A stretch of 40,995 nucleotides of DNA from Bordetella parapertussis. Its GTDB lineage: Bacteria > Pseudomonadota > Gammaproteobacteria > Burkholderiales > SG8-41. Shown here in pieces: positions 32,604-40,402 of this stretch. The DNA is taken from the NCBI GenBank assembly GCA_945861275.1, contig CAMATZ010000052.1, forward strand, positions 1 to 40,995, read 5' to 3'. A program made the translations under genes and the position numbers. Under the pieces are notes generated by a model. That model was given only the letters and a program-made list of their open reading frames with translations, was not told the DNA's origin and did no database searches. Numbering within the stretch: position 1 is the stretch's first letter; each line of letters begins with the position of its first letter.

Positions 32604-33587
32604 ATGAATTTCTACACCATGATTTTGCGTATCGTGCAGCTCAGCATGCTGTTTGCCGCTGCCGGCACTGTAATCGCACAACAGCAGCCGTATCCCAGCA
32701 GGCCAATCCGCTTCATCATCCCCTATCCGCCTGGCGGCAGCACCGATCCGATGGGACGCATGTTCGCGACGAAACTCACTGAACGGTGGGGGCAAACGGT
32801 AATTGTGGACAACCGCCCGGGCGCCAATACCATCATTGGTACTGATTTGCTGGCCAAGGCCGCCCCTGACGGCTATACGATCGGGTGGTTAGGTGGGGCA
32901 TTCTTCAGCCTTCCCAGCCTGTTTCACAATCTCCCCTTTGACGTGTACAAGGACTTTGTCGGAGTGACGACCTTCGGGAAAACGCGGATCGTACTCGTGC
33001 TCCACCCATCAGTACCGGCCAACAACCTGCAGGACTTCATCACAATGGTCAAAGCCAAGCCGGGGGAATTCAATTTCGCATCTTCTGGTATAGGCACCAA
33101 TGTTCATTTGTCCGGTGAGCTTTTCAACCAATTGACCGGGACCAGAATGGTACACATTCCCTATAAGGGTTCGGGCCCGGTTACCACCGACCTGCTCGGT
33201 GGCCGGGTGCAGTTGTCCTTTCAGGTCCCGATCACTGTGATCCCGTTTATCAATGCCGGCAGACTGAAAGCGATAGCGGTCACGGGGGACGGGCGCCTGC
33301 CAGCCTTGCCCCAAGTGCCTACCTTCAGCGAAGCGGGGCTTCCCAAGTTCGGCTGGACGAGCGTGACCGGAATCATAGCGCCCGCCAGGACACCACGCCC
33401 AGTGCTCGGCCGAATCGCAAGCGAGGTGGCCGCTATTGTAGCCATGCCAAGTACGCAGAGCTTCATAGTTAAACAAGGCGGAGAACCCTTCGCCTCGACG
33501 CCTGAGGAGACTGCCGCGGTCATCAAGGAAGAGATTGCCAGCTATGCCAGGATTATCAAAGAGGCAGGCGTCAAACACCTACCATGA
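32604..33587 (+). CDS. Bug-family tripartite tricarboxylate transporter receptor
   Basis: The 327-residue protein begins MNFYTMILRIVQ, with a signal peptide ending VIAQQQ. The core shows YPSRPIRFIIPYPPGGSTDP, VDNRPGANTIIGTDLLAKAA, PDGYTIGWLGG, SSGIGTNVHLSGELF and PYKGSGPVTTDLLGGRVQ. AAGGAGG lies 8 bases before the ATG, the strongest ribosome site among the Bug genes here. Local base composition is less GC-skewed at third positions than in its neighbours, which may indicate a separate origin. It lies 90 bp after the preceding Bug gene. Confidence 0.93.
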   Translation: MNFYTMILRIVQLSMLFAAAGTVIAQQQPYPSRPIRFIIPYPPGGSTDPMGRMFATKLTERWGQTVIVDNRPGANTIIGTDLLAKAAPDGYTIGWLGGAFFSLPSLFHNLPFDVYKDFVGVTTFGKTRIVLVLHPSVPANNLQDFITMVKAKPGEFNFASSGIGTNVHLSGELFNQLTGTRMVHIPYKGSGPVTTDLLGGRVQLSFQVPITVIPFINAGRLKAIAVTGDGRLPALPQVPTFSEAGLPKFGWTSVTGIIAPARTPRPVLGRIASEVAAIVAMPSTQSFIVKQGGEPFASTPEETAAVIKEEIASYARIIKEAGVKHLP

Positions 33588-33604
33588 GCCATGATGGGAA
33601 GAGT

Positions 33605-33623
33605 TTTAAGAAACAATATGTTA
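33605..33623 (+). repeat. second copy of the 19-bp sequence at 169-187
   Basis: The same TTTAAGAAACAATATGTTA lies just after the fourth Bug gene, in non-coding DNA. Around it AAGAGT and TGGA also match the copy at the MFS start, with small gaps. Here no gene starts at the ATG it contains: that frame stops after eight codons. Confidence 0.7.
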
Positions 33624-33654
33624 TGGAACACCACAGCGCGCTAACCGCCGGCAC

Positions 33655-33687
33655 AAAGAAAAACCGCGCCGGGAGTTCCGGCGCGGT
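33655..33687 (-). terminator. strong hairpin with U-tract on the minus strand
   Basis: ACCGCGCCGG (33663-33672) and CCGGCGCGGT (33678-33687) are perfect 10-bp arms with a 5-base loop. On the minus strand the stem is followed by TTTTTCTTTG, a proper U-tract. On the plus strand it is followed by AAACG, so it would act poorly for the Bug gene before it. No annotated minus-strand gene ends here. Confidence 0.6.
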
Positions 33688-33818
33688 AAACGCAACCCAC
33701 AAGGAGGAGGAGTGGGGGACGGTTGCGCAATTGAAGTTTCCCACCTGCGCGTTTTTTGTGCTGTGAATTACCTCACATCTGATGCAAAATTCATGACGTT
33801 CCACTGGCCCTGCTTTGA

Positions 33819-33846
33819 TTGACAACGCGGCGAAAGTCTTCAGAAT
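33819..33846 (+). promoter_or_regulatory. sigma-70 promoter of the nitroreductase gene
   Basis: TTGACA (33819-33824), a 16-bp spacer and CAGAAT (33841-33846) form a plausible promoter. The start would be near 33853, about 65 bases before ATG 33918. Confidence 0.5.
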
Positions 33847-33917
33847 GCGCGTGACCGTGACTTTTTCCACGGTTTATTGCAACCCGCCCAAACCCTACCC
33901 GACTTGAAAGAAATGCC

Positions 33918-34484
33918 ATGAGCAAACTAATCGATGTCATTCGTGATCGTCGCAGCGACCGTCATTTCGCCAACAAGCCGCTGGAAACTGAAGTCGTCGA
34001 AGCACTGCTCGACGCATTTCGCTGGGCGCCGTCGTCCAACAACCGGCAGCCGTGGCGCGTGCTGATCGCATCCAGCGCCGAAGCCTCGCGTATTTTTGAC
34101 GACGCGTTATCGGCGGGCAACAAGCAATGGGCGCCGGTGGCGCCGCTGAAAATGGTGATCATCGGCGTCCCTGAAGAGCAGCCCGAGAAAAACGGCGTGC
34201 AAAATTATTTGCTCGACATCGGCTTCGCCATGGAAAACATGCTGGTGCAGGGCTATGCGATGGGCCTCACCATCCACGCCATGGCAGGCTGGGATTACGA
34301 CAAAATCTGCAAAGGTTTCGCCATTCCGGCCAACGCCAAACCGGTGGCGCTGGTGGCAGCGGGTTATCGCGGGCACGTGGAAGATTTGATCGAAGAGGTG
34401 CGTGCCAAGGATTTGAAGCCACGCACCCGCAAGGCGGTTGGCGAATTTACCTATCGCGATGCGTATGGCGCAGCGTTTAAATAA
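33918..34484 (+). CDS. nitroreductase family protein
   Basis: The 188-residue protein is a flavin-dependent nitroreductase-type enzyme. The N-terminal RDRRSDRHFANKPLE contains the FMN phosphate-binding Arg cluster, and APSSNNRQPWRVLI is the typical Ser/Asn/Gln-Trp motif. The C-terminal part has MLVQGYAMGLTIHAMAGWD and VALVAAGYRG, the dimer and FMN contacts. Such enzymes reduce nitro groups, quinones or other electron acceptors with NAD(P)H in the cytosol. The native substrate is not shown. It is convergent with the alpha/beta hydrolase gene with 52 bp between stops. Confidence 0.9.
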   Translation: MSKLIDVIRDRRSDRHFANKPLETEVVEALLDAFRWAPSSNNRQPWRVLIASSAEASRIFDDALSAGNKQWAPVAPLKMVIIGVPEEQPEKNGVQNYLLDIGFAMENMLVQGYAMGLTIHAMAGWDYDKICKGFAIPANAKPVALVAAGYRGHVEDLIEEVRAKDLKPRTRKAVGEFTYRDAYGAAFK

Positions 34485-34536
34485 ATAGCGGGCGCATCAG
34501 GAATGGGCTCTCGTGCCCATGTTTGCTTGCCCCAAT

Positions 34537-35343
34537 TCAGCGTGGATGCCGCCGAATAAAATCCAGCACCGCCTTCGCACACGCGACCGGCGCGGTGGCT
34601 GCGACGTGATACGAATCGCCGGGCAGCATCAGCAGTTCCGAGCGCGCAATCTTTTCCTGCCACGCGCGCACCATCTCCACCGGATACAGCGGATTGTCCT
34701 GTGTGGTAATTACTTGCGCCGGACAGCGGATGTTGAGCAGGTCTTGCATGATATCGACCTTGGGCACGGCGCCGATAAACCCCAGCTGCGTAGTAACCGC
34801 GGTACGGCCCATGAGTTTGATCCACCACTCGATGCCGGCCGCAGGGAACTGGCTGCCTAAACGCTTCGCCATAGTGTCGCGCGCCCAGCCTTCAACGCCG
34901 GTTTTCTCGATCACATCGACCCATGCGCGATAACGGTCGCCCGCGTACTCGCCGCGCGTGGGCGAGGACAGCACACTCACGGTTTTGACCCGCTTGGGGT
35001 GGCGCGCGGCCAGATGCAGTGCCATGGTGCCGCCGACTTTCGCACCGACCAGATAAAAGGTGTCGATTTTCAGTGCATCCATCACCGCGATGAAATCATC
35101 AACAATGCGATCGAGCGACCACGCATAATCGCGCGCCATCGGCGTCGAGCGCCCGAAGCCACGCATGTCGGGCCGCACCACGCGATAATCGCGCGCCACT
35201 TCCGGCATCCAGCCATACCACGCTTCGCCGCTTTCGGCGTTGCCGTGCAACAGCAAAATGGTTTCGTGTTCGCGCCACGGCTCGGCGAAGCCGGTCACTT
35301 CGTAATGCATGTGCAGATCGGGCGTTACCTGTAAGGAAGGCAT
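34537..35343 (-). CDS. alpha/beta hydrolase with Lys at the nucleophile position
   Basis: The 268-residue protein has the alpha/beta hydrolase fold. It has oxyanion motif LLHGNAESGEAW, then VVRPDMRGFGRST, then a nucleophile elbow YLVGAKVGGTMALHLA. The elbow normally reads G-x-Ser-x-G, but here it is G-A-Lys102-V-G, so the catalytic Ser is replaced. The later landmarks are kept: VITTQDNPLYPVEM (acid position) and GDSYHVAATAP with His246. Either it uses another chemistry (for example a cofactor-free lyase, decarboxylase or dioxygenase) or it only binds ligand. No signal peptide is seen. It lies 103 bp after the ABM gene on the same strand. Confidence 0.85.
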   Translation of the reverse strand: MPSLQVTPDLHMHYEVTGFAEPWREHETILLLHGNAESGEAWYGWMPEVARDYRVVRPDMRGFGRSTPMARDYAWSLDRIVDDFIAVMDALKIDTFYLVGAKVGGTMALHLAARHPKRVKTVSVLSSPTRGEYAGDRYRAWVDVIEKTGVEGWARDTMAKRLGSQFPAAGIEWWIKLMGRTAVTTQLGFIGAVPKVDIMQDLLNIRCPAQVITTQDNPLYPVEMVRAWQEKIARSELLMLPGDSYHVAATAPVACAKAVLDFIRRHPR

Positions 35344-35446
35344 GGGGATACTCTTTTCCGTTTAGAAAACACCTGCGTCATCGGCAGCCTGGCCATAGCT
35401 ACAAGCGCTCAAATATCAAACGTCAACCGTGCTCCGGGTGGTGTGC

Positions 35447-35791
35447 TCACTTGTGCACACTGCGGCTGTCGATGGGCGCTTCGTCGCGTGAGTTCATGCT
35501 GTAGTCGCGCATCACGCTGGCGACGCGGATACGGTAGTCCGCAAATATGCCGCCGCGGCCTTTGGCCTGCGCGAGGCGGTGTGTTTCCACATTGCGCCAT
35601 GCGGCAACGGCGGCTTCGTCGCGCCAGAATGATATCGACACGAATCTGCCGGGTTGCGTGACGCTTTCATAGCGCTCGATGGAGATGAAGCCGTCGAAAT
35701 TTTCGATGTCTGCCTTGAGCGATGCCGCAATCTCAAAATAGTCGCTGGCCCTGCCTGCGGCGGGTTGTACTTCAAAAATGACGGCGATCAT
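35447..35791 (-). CDS. antibiotic biosynthesis monooxygenase (ABM) domain protein
   Basis: The 114-residue protein is a small dimeric alpha/beta-barrel of the ABM type. It shows MIAVIFEVQPAAGRASDYFE, then FDGFISIERYESVTQPGRFV and FWRDEAAVAAWRNVETHRLA, the usual order of strand and helix elements. Family members oxidise quinones or degrade heme, or have no known reaction. No heme-ligand pair typical of IsdG is evident. The C-terminal tail (MRDYSMNSRDEAPIDSRS) is common in this subgroup. It is 9 bp downstream of the GFA gene, so the two are co-transcribed. Confidence 0.85.
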   Translation of the reverse strand: MIAVIFEVQPAAGRASDYFEIAASLKADIENFDGFISIERYESVTQPGRFVSISFWRDEAAVAAWRNVETHRLAQAKGRGGIFADYRIRVASVMRDYSMNSRDEAPIDSRSVHK

Positions 35792-35800
35792 GGCGGGGAT

Positions 35801-36211
35801 CTACGTGTATTCATTAAAGCACGGCATCTCGCCCGGTGGCACATACCACTGCGCACGCGACGCCCAGAATATGCCGTTTTCCGGACGTTGCGCTGGAGGT
35901 GCATCGAGCAACCCGGCGGGAATCAGATAATCGTTACGCCCGCGCACTTGGTGCGGCACGCGCGAACCGCAGTGCGTGCAGAACCACACCGAAAAGCGTT
36001 GTGCCGCGGAATGGTCATACCGTTTGATCAGTGCCTCACCCGCGCGCCATTGCAATTGTGCTGCGGGCACAAACGCGTTTGCCGCATGCGCGCTGCCGGA
36101 TGCCTTTTGGCAACGTGAACAATGACAATAACGAAACGCCGAAAACGGTGGCGTGACTTCAAACTTAACGCCGCCACACAGGCAGCTTCCAGCAAGGGGT
36201 GCGGTGGACAT
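35801..36211 (-). CDS. GFA family zinc protein
   Basis: The 136-residue protein belongs to the family named after the glutathione-dependent formaldehyde-activating enzyme, though that activity is disputed for the family. The zinc-binding Cys residues are complete: Cys10 and Cys12 (GSCLCGGVKF), Cys29, Cys31 and Cys34 (YCHCSRCQKASGS), Cys78 and Cys81 (WFCTHCGS). It is cytosolic. AAGGAG lies 6 bases before ATG 36211. It is first in a probable operon with the ABM gene and perhaps the hydrolase gene, which would fit a small detoxification cluster. Confidence 0.92.
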   Translation of the reverse strand: MSTAPLAGSCLCGGVKFEVTPPFSAFRYCHCSRCQKASGSAHAANAFVPAAQLQWRAGEALIKRYDHSAAQRFSVWFCTHCGSRVPHQVRGRNDYLIPAGLLDAPPAQRPENGIFWASRAQWYVPPGEMPCFNEYT

Positions 36212-36318
36212 GGCGCTCCTTAATCCAGTGAGGATAAATAATATTGATTAAAAACAATAAGTTACCTGCGGTACGCTGCTGCGACTACTATGACACTTGG
36301 GCGCGCTTGCCACAAAGT

Positions 36319-37272
36319 TTATACCTTCGTCAGCGTGGTTTGCCAAAACCCCACATCCACCCAGCGCTCAAATTTCCGCCCCACCTGCGGGAAATGCGCG
36401 ACCTTCACGAAGCCGCATTTTTCGTGAAGCGCAACGCTGGCATCGTTGGGTAATGCGATGCAACCCACCACCGCATGCACGCCGCATGCCTTAAGTTCAC
36501 GCAATAATTCCAGATACAAGGGCTTCGCAATGCCGCGTCCCGTGTAATGCTTCGCAACGTAGATCGTGCTTTCCAGCGTTTGATCGTACGCCGCGCGCGT
36601 GCGCCAGCGCGTCGCGTACGCGTAGGCCACAACCTGGGCATCGGCTTCGGCAACCAGCCAGGGATACAGCGCCGCGTACTCGCCAATGCGCTTGGCCATC
36701 TCCGCTTCTGAAACCGGCGCTTGCTCAAACGTGATGACCGTTTCAAGCACATAGGGATTGTAAATCGCGCAGATGGCAGCGGCATCGGATGCAGCAACCG
36801 GACGGACCCTGGGCTTTACGGGTATATCCGGTGCGAGTTGACTTTGCGGTGCTTCGACAAGCTCGATGTCGTTTTCCACACACCATTTGCGCAAAGCTTC
36901 ACTCTGCGCCGCCTGTTCGAAGCGGTACCAGTTTTCAAGCTGTCCTTTGGCATCCAGAAAATCCTTGAATCGCCCGTAAGCCCCGCGGCGGCGAAAAATG
37001 CTTTCGACCTGCGCTTCACTTTCCGGCAGCGCCTGCCGCACAAAGCGCGTTACCAGATAACGGCCAAGATCGAGGTCTTTCTTGTGCGGAACAATAAGGT
37101 AACGATCAGAGCTCTCTATATCCTCCGGCAGTTCCTCTTCATTGTCCGCCAGGTCGGAGACCCAGTAAATTTGCCCGGTATCGCGCGAGATATACGCGTT
37201 GTGCTCCGTCGGCGCACCCGCACTCACGAATTCAAAGGCGGACTCAAGATCGTCGTATTTTACTTTTACCAT
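36319..37272 (-). CDS. UPF0158-GNAT acetyltransferase fusion
   Basis: I start at ATG 37272 (MVKVKYDDLESAFEFVSAG), giving 317 residues; the longer frame to 37350 has no domain signal. Residues 1-145 are a UPF0158-type domain (AYISRDTGQIYWVSDLADNE, RYLVTRFVRQALPE, GAYGRFKDFLDAKGQLENWY). Residues 155-317 are a GNAT domain like phosphinothricin acetyltransferases: VRPVAASDAAAICAIYNPYV, TIYVAKHYTGRGIAKPLYLE with the acetyl-CoA loop, and NDASVALHEKCGFVKVAHF. The GNAT half should acetylate an amino group from acetyl-CoA. The role of the UPF0158 half is unknown; it may recognise the substrate. Both normally occur as separate proteins. Confidence 0.88.
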   Translation of the reverse strand: MVKVKYDDLESAFEFVSAGAPTEHNAYISRDTGQIYWVSDLADNEEELPEDIESSDRYLIVPHKKDLDLGRYLVTRFVRQALPESEAQVESIFRRRGAYGRFKDFLDAKGQLENWYRFEQAAQSEALRKWCVENDIELVEAPQSQLAPDIPVKPRVRPVAASDAAAICAIYNPYVLETVITFEQAPVSEAEMAKRIGEYAALYPWLVAEADAQVVAYAYATRWRTRAAYDQTLESTIYVAKHYTGRGIAKPLYLELLRELKACGVHAVVGCIALPNDASVALHEKCGFVKVAHFPQVGRKFERWVDVGFWQTTLTKV

Positions 37273-37470
37273 AGGGCCTCGTTGCTCAAGCAGGGATAAT
37301 CTATCACCAAAGGTGCGCTGCGATCCATGGCAGTCTGCGATTTTGCGCACGCTACCGCTCTCTTGCCGGGGCGGTACACTACATTGCGGCGCAACACGAA
37401 ACGCGGCCTACCACTTAACCCGCCTACCATTCGGCTACACTCGGCGTCATCCCGCAACCCGCTGACACCC

Positions 37471-38322
37471 ATGCCTCGCGCCGCAACCCGTAACATCACG
37501 ACCCCACTCGCGGAAATCCGCCCCGGGCAGTCCATAGAATTGCTGAAGGCGTTGCACATTCTCACCCGCGACGGGCGCATAAATCAGGACAGCCGCCGCA
37601 AACTGAAGCAGGTGTATCACCTCTATCAGTTTATCGAGCCGCTGCTCGAACAGGCCCTGCAAGAACACGGCAGCGTGCAGATAGCCGACATCGGCGCAGG
37701 CAAATCGTATCTGGGTTTTATTCTCTACGATCTGTTTTTCAAAGCCCGCGTTGATGCATCCCATATCTACGGCATTGAGGCGCGCGGTGATCTGGTCGAA
37801 AATTCCACTGCGCTGGCGCAAAAGCTGCAATTCGCGCGTATGACGTTTCTGCATATGCCGGTGACGGCTGCGATGGCCGCTGCGCCGTTGCCGGAGTCAT
37901 TAGATATGGTCACCGCGCTGCACGCCTGCGACACCGCCACCGATGACGCGGTACGCTTCGCGTTACAAAAAAAAGCGCGCTTTATTGTGCTGGCACCGTG
38001 CTGTCAGGCCGAAGTGGCGGCGGTGTTACGCAAGACCAAGGGCGCAGCGCTCGCCCATCCGCTCACGGAGGCATGGCGGCACCCGCTGCACACGCGCGAA
38101 TTCGGCAGCCACATCACCAACGTGCTGCGCTGCCTGCAACTGGAGGCGCACGGTTATCAGGTCAATGTCACTGAACTGGTGGGCTGGGAACACTCGTTGA
38201 AGAACGAACTCATTATCGCGACTTTCAGGGATTTGCCGCGCGCGCGTGCGGCGGCGCGGTTGCAGGCGCTGCTGGCGACGCTGGGGCTTGAAGCACTGCG
38301 CGAGCGGTTTTTTGTGGGGTGA
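37471..38322 (+). CDS. SAM-dependent methyltransferase (Methyltransf_32 type)
   Basis: I start at ATG 37471 (MPRAATRNITTPLAEIRPGQ), giving 283 residues; the frame opens at 37327, but that part overlaps the divergent GNAT gene's leader and lacks protein character. The class I SAM site is VQIADIGAGKSYLGFILYDL. It is followed by TALHACDTATDDAVRFAL and VLAPCCQAEVA, a His-Ala-Cys-Asp and Pro-Cys-Cys pattern typical of the METTL25/Methyltransf_32 group. The target is unknown; RNA or protein are both possible. It is cytosolic. No clear ribosome site is visible before the ATG. Confidence 0.82.
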   Translation: MPRAATRNITTPLAEIRPGQSIELLKALHILTRDGRINQDSRRKLKQVYHLYQFIEPLLEQALQEHGSVQIADIGAGKSYLGFILYDLFFKARVDASHIYGIEARGDLVENSTALAQKLQFARMTFLHMPVTAAMAAAPLPESLDMVTALHACDTATDDAVRFALQKKARFIVLAPCCQAEVAAVLRKTKGAALAHPLTEAWRHPLHTREFGSHITNVLRCLQLEAHGYQVNVTELVGWEHSLKNELIIATFRDLPRARAAARLQALLATLGLEALRERFFVG

Positions 38323-38370
38323 GCGCTCATAAGTCGGATGGATCTAAACTTCAATGTCTTCAGGACGCCA

Positions 38371-39291
38371 ATGAACACATCAACAAATCGCGCTGCACCC
38401 AACCTCGCTATTTTCACCAAAAACCGCCTCAACCCGGCCTACGCCGCCGCACGCATGGGCGCCGATCGCGTGGCTGCGCGCATGGGGGCGCGCACCACGC
38501 ATTACGTGCCCGCACAACCGGATCACGTCGGCGAGCAACAGGCCCTGGTCGAGCAAGCCATCGCTGCACAACCCGATGCCTGTTTGTTTGTGGCGACCGA
38601 TGCCGAGGCGATGATTCCTTATGTGCAACGCCTGAACGCCGCAGGCATACCGGTATTTTCGTTCGTTAATCGTTTACAGGGCGGCGAGTGGGTCAGCTTC
38701 GCCGGCTCGGATGATCGTGCGCTGGCAGTGCGCATTGCCAATTATTTGTTTGCGCATCTGCGTCATGAGGGGCGCGTGCTGGTGCTTGCGGGCACGCACG
38801 GGTCGATTTCCGGGCGTGATCGATTGGCCGGCTTTGCCGAAGCGTTTGCCGCAGTACCGGGCATTACCCGCGTGGCCGATATAGCCGGAGAATTTTTGCA
38901 GGACGCGGCCGCGCGCGAGATGACGCGCTTTCTCGCAGGCGGCGTGCCGTTCGATGCGGTGCTCGCCGCCAACGACGCCATGGCGCTGGGCGTGATTGAT
39001 GCGATGAGCGCTGCAAAAATACCGTTGCGCCCCGTCGTCGGCGTGAACGCCGTGCCATCGGCCATCGACGCCATCAAAGCCGGCACGATGCTCGCCACTG
39101 CCAGTTTCGACGCCATGAAAATGGCCTGTCTTGCGACCGAGGCGGCGGTGCGTCATCTGCGTGGTGAGCGCGTGCCGCGCGAGATTATGTTGCCAGTGGA
39201 GATTGTGGATCGCGCCAATTGCGCGGCATGGGATTGCCCGTTTGAAGCGCGGGCGCTGCCTGACTGGGATGCGATTATCGAAAAAACTTGA
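38371..39291 (+). CDS. periplasmic-binding-protein-like protein without signal peptide
   Basis: The protein is a Peripla_BP_4-type sugar-binding domain of 306 residues: NLAIFTKNRLNPAYAAARMG, ATDAEAMIPYVQRLNAAGIP, then GRVLVLAGTHGSISGRDRLA and DAVLAANDAMALGVIDAM. ATG 38371 is preceded by AGGA; the frame back to 38338 (MDLNFNVFRTP) has no hydrophobic stretch either. It therefore lacks an export signal. No DNA-binding domain is present, as a LacI regulator would have, and no ABC permease is nearby. It may be a cytosolic ligand sensor or a receptor that lost its signal. It follows the methyltransferase gene by 48 bp. Confidence 0.8.
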   Translation: MNTSTNRAAPNLAIFTKNRLNPAYAAARMGADRVAARMGARTTHYVPAQPDHVGEQQALVEQAIAAQPDACLFVATDAEAMIPYVQRLNAAGIPVFSFVNRLQGGEWVSFAGSDDRALAVRIANYLFAHLRHEGRVLVLAGTHGSISGRDRLAGFAEAFAAVPGITRVADIAGEFLQDAAAREMTRFLAGGVPFDAVLAANDAMALGVIDAMSAAKIPLRPVVGVNAVPSAIDAIKAGTMLATASFDAMKMACLATEAAVRHLRGERVPREIMLPVEIVDRANCAAWDCPFEARALPDWDAIIEKT

Positions 39292-39298
39292 CGTTACG

Positions 39299-39427
39299 GT
39301 AGGTTGGCGCTGAGCCCTTCGACAGGCTCAGAGCCTGCCCCGGACTTGATCCGGGGACAGGCGTAGCGAAGCCCAACGTTTTCGCGCGTGTCACACGGTA
39401 GATGTTGGGCATACCCGCCCAACCTAC
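39299..39427. repeat. 129-bp composite repeat with 9-bp inverted ends
   Basis: GTAGGTTGG (39299-39307) and CCAACCTAC (39419-39427) are perfect inverted ends. Inside lie TGAGCC/GGCTCA (39311-39330), a stem CCCCGGA-CTTGA-TCCGGGG (39338-39356) extended by GCCTG/CAGGC, and GCCCAAC/GTTGGGC (39371-39410). Elements with GTAGGTTGGGC ends are widespread in proteobacteria. It fills the space between two convergent genes. No coding frame is seen. Confidence 0.7.
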
Positions 39428-39439
39428 TCCTGCTGTCAG

Positions 39440-40402
39440 CTACCGCGTGTCGCTGTCCAGCCGCAATCCCGCGGCCTTGATCACACGCGCCCATTTCGCG
39501 GCATCATGCTTCAGAAATTCAGCGAAGGCTTCCGGCGTGCTGATTTCAGTTTCCATGCCGATCGCCAGCAGTTTGGAGCGCACGTCAGGCAGCGTGACGA
39601 TGCGTGCGATCTCCTGATTCAAACGCAGGACGATGGCGCGAGGCGCGCCTGCGGGCGCGGCGATGCCGTACCAGTTGCTTGCCTCGAAACCGCCGACACC
39701 CGCCTCGGCGATGGTGGGGATATCTGCTGCGGCGGGTGAGCGCTTTGCGCCCGTCACGCCCAGCGCGCGCAGGCGTCCGGATTGCACGTGCGGCAGCCCG
39801 CCGGGGATGGTGGGCAGACTCATCTGAATCTGCCCGCCAATCACATCAGTAATCGCCGGTGCCATACCCTTGTAGGGTACGTGCGTGAACTGTGTGCCGG
39901 TCATCGCCGCTAACAGTTCCACCGATAAATGACTGGGCGCGCCGTTGCCGGCAGAGCCGTAGTGCAGTTGCCCCGGCTTCGCGCGTGCCAGGGCGACCAG
40001 CTCCTTGACCGTCTTCACCGGCAGGCCAACGTTAACGACCAGTATGCCCGGCCCGCGCGTGAGCTGAGCCACCGGAATAAAATCACGCAGAGCGTCGTAC
40101 GGCAACTTTCCGTAAAGCAATTCTGAGGACGCGAAGCCCGCCGAGATCATCAGCAGGGTGTGGCCATCGGGTGGCGCCTTCGATGCAAGCTCGGTGCCGA
40201 TGATGCCGTTGGCGCCCGCGCGGTTGTCGATCACCACGGGCTGGCCCCACGCCTCGGTGAGTTTGGGGCCGATCAGCCGCGCCTGTATGTCGCGCGGGCC
40301 GCCGGGCGGGAAGGGGATGATGAGGCGGATGGGTTTGGTGGGGTAGGGTTGGGCTTCAACGTGTTGCACAATGAAGATAAGCCCTAAACCCACCGCTGTC
40401 AT
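39440..40402 (-). CDS. Bug-family tripartite tricarboxylate transporter receptor with start in a repeat
   Basis: I start at ATG 40402 (MTAVGLGLIFIVQHVEAQPY), which gives a signal peptide ending VEAQ and 320 residues. The frame is open to 40558, but the extra 52 residues run through a dyad repeat (its translation WIPACAGMT is a familiar artefact) and a foreign hydrolase remnant. The mature core shows YPTKPIRLIIPFPPGGPRDI, VIDNRAGANGIIGTELASKA, PDGHTLLMISAG, YGSAGNGAPSHLSVELLAA and VPYKGMAPAITDVIGGQIQ. It is the fifth Bug receptor of the window. The ATG itself lies in the repeat, so the original start region was probably replaced. Confidence 0.9.
   Translation of the reverse strand: MTAVGLGLIFIVQHVEAQPYPTKPIRLIIPFPPGGPRDIQARLIGPKLTEAWGQPVVIDNRAGANGIIGTELASKAPPDGHTLLMISAGFASSELLYGKLPYDALRDFIPVAQLTRGPGILVVNVGLPVKTVKELVALARAKPGQLHYGSAGNGAPSHLSVELLAAMTGTQFTHVPYKGMAPAITDVIGGQIQMSLPTIPGGLPHVQSGRLRALGVTGAKRSPAAADIPTIAEAGVGGFEASNWYGIAAPAGAPRAIVLRLNQEIARIVTLPDVRSKLLAIGMETEISTPEAFAEFLKHDAAKWARVIKAAGLRLDSDTR

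Larger units (their letters stand above)
33588..33917. other. 330-bp intergenic region with hairpin and promoter
   Basis: No supported gene lies between the fourth Bug gene and the nitroreductase gene. The region holds the second 19-bp repeat copy, a strong hairpin at 33663-33687, a GGAGGAGGAG run (33703-33712) with no gene start after it, and a sigma-70-like promoter at 33819-33846. A 60-codon plus-strand frame (33584-33766) runs through the hairpin and lacks a family or ribosome site. Confidence 0.6.

Noticed and set aside
33584-33766. 60-codon frame whose ATG overlaps the stop of the fourth Bug gene
   Set aside because: The 4-bp overlap looks operon-like, but the frame runs through a strong hairpin and a repeat copy, and the product has no recognisable pattern.
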